From positions 1 to 7,582 of the forward strand of contig VFKJ01000448.1 of NCBI GenBank assembly GCA_009885595.1: a stretch of 7,582 nt of DNA, in the 5' to 3' direction. Made by a program: the position numbers and the translations under genes. Shown one piece after another: positions 1 through 4,868 of the stretch. The DNA is from Myxococcales bacterium (lineage in GTDB: Bacteria; Myxococcota; Myxococcia; Myxococcales; Myxococcaceae). The notes below the pieces were generated by a model. It saw only the letters and a program-made list of their open reading frames with translations. It ran no database searches and was not told the origin of the DNA. Position 1 is the first letter of the stretch; each line of letters begins with the position of its first letter.

Positions 1-70
1 CGCGTTCCTGAGAGGTGAGGAGCCCTCCCAGGTGGGCTGCGAGCTGTTCGGCGGTGGGGTGGCTTCCCAT
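1..70 (-). CDS. Partial gene, N-terminus of a putative zf-HC2 / anti-sigma-like protein
   Basis: Only the first 23 codons are visible; the gene would continue past the left edge. Reading from the ATG at 70-68 there is no stop, and the peptide contains HPTAEQLAAHLGGLLTSQ. This resembles the usual start of zinc-finger anti-sigma (zf-HC2) proteins and related kinase-associated proteins, where an 'HP..EQLAA.L.G.L...ER' helix precedes the HxxxCxxC zinc site. The zinc site itself would lie outside the window, so the assignment rests on this short helix. No convincing Shine-Dalgarno sequence precedes the ATG. The other two minus-strand frames are also open here but give proline- and arginine-rich peptides that do not look natural. 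The gene would be divergent from the membrane protein gene starting at 150. I am moderately unsure that it is a gene at all. Confidence 0.4.
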   Translation of the reverse strand, partial: MGSHPTAEQLAAHLGGLLTSQER

Positions 71-100
71 CGGGGGCCCATGTTGGAGCCATCGGGGGCC
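67..100. repeat. Two direct copies of CCATCGGGGGCC, 22 bases apart
   Basis: The 12-base word CCATCGGGGGCC occurs at 67-78 and again at 89-100. Both copies lie in the gap between the putative divergent gene ending at 70 and the membrane protein gene starting at 150. On the minus strand each copy reads GGCCCCCGATGG, and the left copy contains the proposed ATG of the divergent gene. The 22-base spacing is about two helical turns. It could be a binding site for a dimeric regulator or simply a small local duplication; the sequence does not decide. Confidence 0.7.
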
Positions 101-149
101 GGGACCAAACGGGATTTCACACCCAGCCCCCCTGCGGGGTCACGGCGCC

Positions 150-770
150 ATGGGGATCCGCATTGGCACCGTGTTCACGGGCACGGTCGATCAGGTCGGG
201 GAAGAGAGCATCCAGACGAAGTTCTTCATGATCGGGGTCCCGCTGATCCCCCTGGAGTCGTTCTTCGTGCTCAGGGATCGCGGCAACGGCGTCGACGGGT
301 TCCCGATTCCGCTCAACGGGAAGAGCGTGGTGCTGGCGTACCTGCGCTGGGGCGCGTTCATCGCCGCGGTGATCGCCGGGGTGATGGCGATGGTGACGCC
401 CTCGTACCGGCGCGGGCCGACGGACTTCATCGGGCTGGGCGGGCTGCTGGCGGCCTGGGGGCTGCTCACCTTCGTCGCGGGAAAGCCCGGCAAGGCCTCG
501 CTCGCGCGGCGGCTGATCTTCAAGGCGGCGACGGGCATCTCCGCCACTCCGGACCTGCTGCCCGCGCACCTGGCCAGCGAGATCCACCAGTCGCTGCAGA
601 AGAACCCCATGCAGGACAGCCCGGCGTGGCGCTTCGTGTCGTCCTCGTACCAGGCGCGGCTGGAGAACAGCGAGCAGGCGCGCGCGGCGGCCGAAGCGGC
701 GTGGGCCCAGCTGGGGGCCAGCGGTTCCGCCTCGGCCTCGAGCCTCGTGTCAGACGATCAGCGTCGCTGA
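150..770 (+). CDS. Uncharacterised membrane protein with two transmembrane helices
   Basis: A 206-residue protein that I do not recognise as a named family. The open frame extends back to a GTG at 15, but those extra residues are proline- and tryptophan-rich with no protein-like pattern, so the ATG at 150 is chosen. Residues 1-41 form a beta-rich stretch containing TKFFMIGVPLIPLESFFVL. The pattern 'aromatic pair, then PLIP.E/gS' also occurs at the start of other small uncharacterised bacterial membrane proteins. Residues about 63-83 and 93-110 are two hydrophobic helices joined by a short RRGPTD loop. Residues 111-206 are soluble, with a helical Ala-rich stretch at about 168-190 and a Ser/Ala-rich tail. 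The first helix is followed by SYRRG and the second by GKPGK, so the topology is not clear from charge alone. The stop at 768-770 lies one base from the 3' end of the opposing gene. No function is proposed. Confidence 0.72.
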   Translation: MGIRIGTVFTGTVDQVGEESIQTKFFMIGVPLIPLESFFVLRDRGNGVDGFPIPLNGKSVVLAYLRWGAFIAAVIAGVMAMVTPSYRRGPTDFIGLGGLLAAWGLLTFVAGKPGKASLARRLIFKAATGISATPDLLPAHLASEIHQSLQKNPMQDSPAWRFVSSSYQARLENSEQARAAAEAAWAQLGASGSASASSLVSDDQRR

Positions 771-771
771 G

Positions 772-1350
772 CTACAGCGCCCCGCCGAAGCCGATCCCAA
801 CGCTGCCGTTGCCAAACGACATCGGCATCGGCGTCAGCATCGACGCATAGCGGTTGCGAACCAGTTGGTGTTTTGGCACCGCGATCCCGGCGACCAGCAT
901 CGCGACCCCACCGGCTTGAACGAGCCCGTCCAGGACCAGGAAGAAGGCGTCTGTCGCCTGCAGGCTGCGGAACGTTCCCATCGCGATGAAAGGCCCCACG
1001 ACCGGAATGAAGAGTGGAATGGCCTGGCCCTGGTTGATGTCGATGCCGATGGACGCGACGAGCGCGTTCAGGAGCCAGACGGAGCCGAACGTCACCGCGC
1101 CGGCCACCACCAACCCCGTCCGGATCTGGGTGCTGGGGTGATACCCCTGCGGCACGGGTTCACCGGGTTCCCATTCGAGGGTGCGAGGACCGTTCGCCGC
1201 GGGATAATCGGCTTGCTGGGCTGGAAGAGGAGCGGCAGGAGGCGGAGGCGGGGGCGGCGGCGTCGCGTCTGGGGACTGCGCGGCGGCGAGCCCACCGGTG
1301 GCCAACACCAGCGTGAGCACCCAAAGCCTCGACGATGTCGCGTTTCGCAT
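772..1350 (-). CDS. Exported proline-rich membrane protein, myxobacterial family of unknown function
   Basis: A 192-residue protein starting at the ATG at 1350-1348. The frame is open 13 codons further upstream, but this ATG has a GGAG ribosome site six bases away and begins a clear signal peptide: basic start with R2 and R8, hydrophobic core at about 9-20, probable cleavage after the Ala run near residue 24. Then come a run of eight prolines (31-38), a linker, and EPGEPVPQGYHPSTQIRTGL at 61-80. Hydrophobic segments follow at about 78-100, 111-126 and 137-157, and the protein ends in a Gly-rich tail. As I recall it, the 'PVPxGYH..xxxRxGL' lead into a membrane helix and the 'LDGLVQAGGVAMLVAG' helix recur in uncharacterised myxobacterial proteins. 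The likely location is the inner membrane with the proline-rich part in the periplasm. It converges with the gene at 150-770 with one base between stops, leaving no room for a separate terminator. Function unknown. Confidence 0.8.
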   Translation of the reverse strand: MRNATSSRLWVLTLVLATGGLAAAQSPDATPPPPPPPPAAPLPAQQADYPAANGPRTLEWEPGEPVPQGYHPSTQIRTGLVVAGAVTFGSVWLLNALVASIGIDINQGQAIPLFIPVVGPFIAMGTFRSLQATDAFFLVLDGLVQAGGVAMLVAGIAVPKHQLVRNRYASMLTPMPMSFGNGSVGIGFGGAL

Positions 1351-1356
1351 CACACG

Positions 1357-1360
1357 CTCC
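1357..1360 (-). promoter_or_regulatory. Ribosome binding site GGAG that decides the start at 1350
   Basis: On the minus strand TTGGAG is followed by six bases and then the ATG at 1350. This is close to ideal spacing and argues against the longer reading that would begin at 1389. Confidence 0.65.
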
Positions 1361-1476
1361 AAAAGTGGGTCCGCCGCGTAACGGGGCACTGCACCGACAC
1401 GATTCGCGGCGGAGGCGCTCAGGATACGTCAGCAACGCGCGCTGTCCCTACCGAAAACTCCGAAGATGGGGGGTCG

Positions 1477-1498
1477 CAGTGACCCTCAGGCCTCACTG
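1477..1498 (-). terminator. Inverted repeat over the stop codon of the reductase gene, possible weak terminator
   Basis: CAGTGA at 1477-1482 is the exact reverse complement of TCACTG at 1493-1498. The ten bases between can add two G-C pairs. The hairpin includes the TGA stop of the reductase gene (1495-1493). There is no T-run after it on the minus strand, so it is not a classic intrinsic terminator. It could protect the mRNA 3' end or be chance. I see nothing else definite in the 142 bases between the reductase gene and the gene starting at 1350, and no convincing -35/-10 pair. Confidence 0.3.
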
Positions 1499-2707
1499 GA
1501 GCTTGAAGGTCATGCCGTGGGCGACGAGCCGATCCCTCAGCACCGCGCCCATCGCGGTGGCCGGCGTGAGCACGCCAAAGCGCTTCGGCAGCTTCGCTTC
1601 ATCGAGCGCCAGGCACAGCGCCGACTCCCCCAGCAGCACCGCGGTGAGCTGGTAGCCGGGGTCACCCTTCCCTTCGATCAGCACCGTCTTGCGCGCGCCG
1701 CTCTCCGACTCGCCGAACACGCGCACCCGCAGGAAGCCCGACTTGCGCGTCTGCTCATCAGGTCCTTCGCCGGGCCTGGGCAGGCGCGACTCCACCAGCT
1801 TGCGCGTGGGGCCGAACAGCAGGCTGCCCAGGAACGCCCCCAGGCCCGCGGTGAAGACGGCCGCCTTCACCGCCGCGGCAGGGCCCTTCTTCATCCCCGT
1901 CACCTCGGCGTAGCGCAGCTGCTTCCCCCAGGCGTAGTCCAGCAGCGCGTTCGAGCGCCGCACCACGCGCGTGTTCACCGAGGCCATCACGAAGGGGGCG
2001 ATCCACTGCCCCACGAAGTCATCGAAGCGGAAGCTGGCGAGATCGCGCTCGTCACCCAGCTTCGGCTCCCGCGAGGGATTGGGAGACAGCGCATAGGGAT
2101 CGGCCATCAGGCGTCGCCGCGCGCGATTGGCCTTCCCTTCGTCGAGCCCGTGGAGCGCCGAGGCGATGGTGCCGCCGGAGAACCCGCCCTTGAGGATCTC
2201 CACCACGAAGGTGGCGCGCGCGAGCGGGCCCAGCGCCTCGTGCAGCGTGAGCACGCCCAGGTCCGAAGGAATCGAGTCGAACCCGCACGTGTGCACGATG
2301 CGCGCGCCGCTCGCCGTCGCGGTCTGGTGGTAGCGATCGATGCTGTCGCGCATGAACTGGGTCTCGCCGGTGAGATCGCAGTAGTGCGTGCCCGCCTTCG
2401 CGCAGGCCTCGACTAATGGCAGGCCGTACTTCGCGTACGGGCCCACCGTGGTGCACACCACCGTCGCCTGCGCGGCGAGCTTCTCCAGCGACGCCGAATC
2501 AGCCGCGTCGGCCACCACCAGCGGCCAGTTCCTCGCCCGCTCGGGCAGCCCGGCGCGAACGCCCTCGAGCTTCTGGGTGTTGCGTCCCGCGAGCGCGATT
2601 CGCACCTCGGCGGGTGCGTGGTTCGCGAGGTACTCCGCCACCAGGCGCCCGGTGAAGCCGGTGGCGCCGAAGAGCACGAGGTCGAAGGTTCTGGCCATTG
2701 GGGGCAT
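1493..2707 (-). CDS. Saccharopine-dehydrogenase-like / trans-acting enoyl reductase family protein
   Basis: An NAD(P)-dependent oxidoreductase of the family that includes mycobacterial trans-acting enoyl reductases and saccharopine-dehydrogenase-like proteins. Numbering from the inner ATG at 2698 (401 residues), a Rossmann fold opens with FDLVLFGATGFTGRLVAEYL, with the dinucleotide-binding GATGFTG at 11-17. ALAGRN at 35-40 marks the second strand end, where the basic residue suggests NADP. Family-typical motifs follow: TVGPYAKYG (84-92), YCDLTGE (106-112) and CGFDSIPSDLG (138-148). A substrate/dimer domain fills the rest, with an Ala/Gly-rich hydrophobic segment at about 273-295. Length fits the family. 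The start is ambiguous: GGAGG is 7 bases before a GTG at 2710 and 10 before the ATG at 2707, but 19 before the ATG at 2698, so 2707 is chosen. The gene is divergent from the carboxylase pair, suggesting acyl or polyketide lipid metabolism; the substrate is unknown. Confidence 0.88.
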   Translation of the reverse strand: MPPMARTFDLVLFGATGFTGRLVAEYLANHAPAEVRIALAGRNTQKLEGVRAGLPERARNWPLVVADAADSASLEKLAAQATVVCTTVGPYAKYGLPLVEACAKAGTHYCDLTGETQFMRDSIDRYHQTATASGARIVHTCGFDSIPSDLGVLTLHEALGPLARATFVVEILKGGFSGGTIASALHGLDEGKANRARRRLMADPYALSPNPSREPKLGDERDLASFRFDDFVGQWIAPFVMASVNTRVVRRSNALLDYAWGKQLRYAEVTGMKKGPAAAVKAAVFTAGLGAFLGSLLFGPTRKLVESRLPRPGEGPDEQTRKSGFLRVRVFGESESGARKTVLIEGKGDPGYQLTAVLLGESALCLALDEAKLPKRFGVLTPATAMGAVLRDRLVAHGMTFKLQ

Positions 2708-2717
2708 CACTAACCCG

Positions 2718-2725
2718 CCTCCCTC
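2718..2725 (-). promoter_or_regulatory. Ribosome binding site GAGGGAGG of the reductase gene
   Basis: The minus strand reads GAGGGAGG, then seven bases, then GTG-ATG. This places translation start at 2710 or 2707 rather than at the ATG at 2698, where homology alone might put it. The site lies inside the 46-base gap shared with the divergent carboxylase gene, so the promoters of the two genes must overlap each other or lie inside the neighbouring coding sequences. Confidence 0.55.
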
Positions 2726-2753
2726 GCGCCGTCTTCGGATAGAGAAGCGCGCC

Positions 2754-4280
2754 ATGGCACGCATCAAGAAAGTCCTGGTCGCCAATCGCGGGGAGATCGC
2801 CATCCGCGTGATGCGCACCTGCAAAGAGCTCGGCCTCTCGACGGTGGCGGTCTACTCCGAGGCTGATCGTTCGGCGCTGCACACCCGCTTCGCCGACGAG
2901 GCGTACTGCGTGGGTCCCGCCGCTTCGCGCGAGAGCTACCTGGTCGCCGACAACATCCTCGACGCTGCGCGGAAGTCGGGCGCCGACGCCATTCACCCCG
3001 GCTACGGCTTCCTCTCCGAGAACGCGAAGTTCGTGCGCGCCTGCGAGAAGGCCGGCATCACCTTCATCGGCCCGCCCGCTTCCGCGATGGACGCGATGGG
3101 CGAGAAGACCCAGGCCCGCACCAACATGATCAAGGCCGGCGTGCCCGTGGTGCCCGGCAACGCGGCCCCCTTCGTAGACGTCGACGAAGCGAAGGCCTAC
3201 GCCCAGAAGATCGGCTTCCCGGTGATGCTCAAGGCCGCGGGCGGCGGCGGCGGCAAGGGCATGCGGCGCATCGATCGCATGGAAGATCTCGACGGCGCCT
3301 GGCGCACCGCGCGCAGCGAGGCGATGTCGGCCTTCGGGAACGACGCGGTCTACATGGAGAAGTTCCTCGATCAACCACACCACGTGGAGATCCAGGTCTT
3401 CGGCGACACGCACGGCAACGTCATTCACTTGAACGAGCGCGAGTGCTCGGCGCAGCGGCGTAACCAGAAGGTCGTCGAGGAGACGCCCTCCCCCATTCTC
3501 ACCCCTGAGATGCGCGCGGCGATGGGCGAGGTGGCGGTGAAGGCCGCCAAGGCGGTCGGCTACGTGGGCGCGGGGACGGTGGAGTTCCTCGTCGACGCCA
3601 AGCGCAACTTCTACTTCCTCGAGATGAACACCCGCCTGCAGGTCGAGCACCCGGTGACGGAGTGGGTGACGGGCATCGACCTGGTCGCCTGGCAGCTGCA
3701 CGTGGCCCAGGGCGGCGTGCTGCCGATGCTCGAGCCCATCGCGCCGCGCGGCCACGCCATCGAGGTGCGCGTGTACGCGGAAGATCCTTCCACCAACTTC
3801 ATGCCCTCCCCCGGCACCATCAGCTACGTGCGCGTGCCCTCGGGGCCGGGCGTGCGCGACGACTCCGCGGTGTACGCGGGCTACCGGGTGCCGAACTTCT
3901 ACGATCCGATGTTGAGCAAGCTCAGCGTCTGGGCGCCCACGCGCATGGAGGCGATCCTCAAGATGCGCCGCGCGCTCGACGAGTACGTGCTCACCGGCAT
4001 CACCACCAACCTGCGCTACCTCAAGCAGATCGTGCTGCACCCCGAGTTCGTGAAGGGCGACTACGACACCGGCTTCCTCCCCCGCGAGCACAAGACGCTG
4101 CTGGGCGAAGAAGACAAGGCGCTGGCGCGGGTCTCGATGATCGCCGCCGCCATGCGCGCTCACCAGCGCGCGGAGAAGCAGCAGGCCACCATCGCCACGG
4201 CGCAGAAGCCGGGGGGCTCGAGCCACTCCGCGTGGCGCTCGGCAGGCCGCAGGACGGGCAGCTGGAAGAAGGGGGCTTAA
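2754..4280 (+). CDS. accC: Biotin carboxylase subunit of an acetyl-/propionyl-CoA carboxylase
   Basis: Catalyses ATP- and bicarbonate-dependent carboxylation of the biotin on the carrier protein, the first half-reaction of acyl-CoA carboxylases. The 508-residue protein shows the whole fold. The N-terminal domain is IKKVLVANRGEIAIRVMRTC (4-23) and IHPGYGFLSEN (80-90). The ATP-grasp domain has MGEKT (115-119) and the glycine loop AAGGGGGKGM (161-170). EIQVFGDTHGNVIHLNERECS (212-232) and the catalytic FLEMNTRLQVEHPVTE (288-303) follow. The C-terminal domain begins near EVRVYAEDP (337-345), with R339 at the place of the conserved biotin-site arginine. E. coli AccC has 449 residues; here about 60 extra residues, basic and low in complexity, follow DTGFL near 442. 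The frame is open far upstream, but the ATG at 2754 gives the family start, preceded by a weak AGAGAAG ribosome site. The carrier gene follows after 4 bases. PccA-type naming is equally possible, because substrate choice lies in the absent carboxyltransferase. Confidence 0.95.
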   Translation: MARIKKVLVANRGEIAIRVMRTCKELGLSTVAVYSEADRSALHTRFADEAYCVGPAASRESYLVADNILDAARKSGADAIHPGYGFLSENAKFVRACEKAGITFIGPPASAMDAMGEKTQARTNMIKAGVPVVPGNAAPFVDVDEAKAYAQKIGFPVMLKAAGGGGGKGMRRIDRMEDLDGAWRTARSEAMSAFGNDAVYMEKFLDQPHHVEIQVFGDTHGNVIHLNERECSAQRRNQKVVEETPSPILTPEMRAAMGEVAVKAAKAVGYVGAGTVEFLVDAKRNFYFLEMNTRLQVEHPVTEWVTGIDLVAWQLHVAQGGVLPMLEPIAPRGHAIEVRVYAEDPSTNFMPSPGTISYVRVPSGPGVRDDSAVYAGYRVPNFYDPMLSKLSVWAPTRMEAILKMRRALDEYVLTGITTNLRYLKQIVLHPEFVKGDYDTGFLPREHKTLLGEEDKALARVSMIAAAMRAHQRAEKQQATIATAQKPGGSSHSAWRSAGRRTGSWKKGA

Positions 4281-4284
4281 GGCC

Positions 4285-4812
4285 ATGGCGCGCACCACCA
4301 AGTACTTCGCGAGGAACCTGGCCCACAAAGACGAGGTCGCCGCCGAGCTCGAGGTCGAGTCGCTCGGACAAGGGCGCTACGCCGTCACCCTCGAGGGGCA
4401 CACCTTCGAGCTCGAGTCGCTGGTGCTCCCGCACGGGGCGGTCTCGATGATCGTCGAAGGCCAGTCGTTCTCGGTGGAGTTCGACGAGAAGGGCGACGAG
4501 GTGGGCGTGCTGTTGCGCGGCCAGCTCACCCGCTTCGACGTGGCCGACGAGCGGAAGCTGCGCCTGCGCGCCGCCACCGAGGGCTTCACGGTGGAAGGCA
4601 AGCAGACGGTCGTCGCGCCCATGCCCGGGAAGATCGTCAAGGTGTTCGTGAAGGTGGGCGACGTGGTGACCGAGGGCCAGGGCCTGGTGGTGGTGGAGGC
4701 GATGAAGATGGAGAACGAGCTCAAGAGCCCCAAGGCCGGCACCGTCACCCAGATCGTCACCAGGGAAGGCGCCACCGTGGAGAACGGCGCCCCGCTGGTG
4801 GTGGTGGAGTAA
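4285..4812 (+). CDS. accB: Biotin carboxyl carrier protein with N-terminal beta-rich domain
   Basis: The 175-residue carrier subunit that bears biotin and moves it between the carboxylase and carboxyltransferase sites. The biotinyl domain covers about 108-175: APMPG at 111-115 opens it, and VEAMKMEN at 137-144 holds the attachment lysine K141, 34 residues from the C-terminus as usual. It has no Ala/Pro-rich linker of the E. coli AccB kind. Instead residues 22-106 form an alternating beta pattern (YAVTLEGHTFELESL, VSMIVEGQSFSVEF, VGVLLRGQLTRFDV) that resembles the BT domain between carboxylase and carrier in propionyl-CoA carboxylase alpha chains. I therefore read the two genes as a split alpha chain. 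The first 15 residues are basic. The gene starts 4 bases after the carboxylase stop, surely in one transcript. No carboxyltransferase gene follows, so it must be encoded elsewhere. The symbol is used for function; the protein may serve several acyl-CoA carboxylases. Confidence 0.93.
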   Translation: MARTTKYFARNLAHKDEVAAELEVESLGQGRYAVTLEGHTFELESLVLPHGAVSMIVEGQSFSVEFDEKGDEVGVLLRGQLTRFDVADERKLRLRAATEGFTVEGKQTVVAPMPGKIVKVFVKVGDVVTEGQGLVVVEAMKMENELKSPKAGTVTQIVTREGATVENGAPLVVVE

Positions 4813-4818
4813 CTGTCT

Positions 4819-4856
4819 CCCTCGCCCCCTGCGGGGGAGAGGGTCGGGGAGAGGGG
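4819..4856. repeat. REP-like palindromic element between carrier and peptidase genes
   Basis: CCCTC-G-CCCCC (4819-4829) pairs with GGGGG-A-GAGGG (4833-4843) around a TGC loop, with one G/A mismatch. It is followed by TC and a second related arm GGGGAGAGGGG (4846-4856). This layout matches the dispersed 'CCCTC.CCCCC / GGGGGAGAGGG.CGGGGAGAGGGG' repeats common in intergenic DNA of many GC-rich proteobacteria-like genomes. Frames read through it give the tell-tale LSPTLSPAGGEG and PLPDPLPRRGRG, peptides often seen in false ORFs over such repeats. It begins 7 bases after the carrier stop, so its RNA hairpin could protect or end the carboxylase transcript. Its purine arm ends 12 bases before the peptidase start. 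Confidence 0.7.
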
Positions 4857-4868
4857 CAGACACTCACC

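Noticed and set aside
15..149. N-terminal extension of the membrane protein gene back to the GTG at 15
   Set aside because: The extra 45 residues are rich in Pro, Gly, Trp and Arg with no natural pattern, and the recognisable beta domain begins at the ATG at 150.
32..850. Long plus-strand frame across the left part
   Set aside because: Arg- and Gly-rich shadow of the true genes on both strands; it crosses the convergent stops and has no domain.
865..1482. Plus-strand frame opposite the proline-rich membrane protein
   Set aside because: Arg/Gly-rich composition typical of an antisense shadow; the minus-strand reading has a signal peptide, ribosome site and membrane helices.
1466..2416. Plus-strand frame opposite the reductase
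   Set aside because: Shadow frame rich in Arg, His and Gln; the minus strand shows conserved Rossmann and family motifs.
2388..2753. Upstream extension of the biotin carboxylase into the divergent reductase gene
   Set aside because: The extension is antisense to the reductase and has no homology pattern; the family start IKKVLVANRG follows the ATG at 2754.
2708..2753. A -35/-10 promoter in the divergent gap
   Set aside because: No pair of boxes with acceptable spacing is visible on either strand, so no promoter is listed.
2499..4328. Minus-strand 609-codon frame opposite the carboxylase
   Set aside because: His/Arg/Gly-rich shadow of a high-GC gene; the plus-strand protein is an unmistakable biotin carboxylase.
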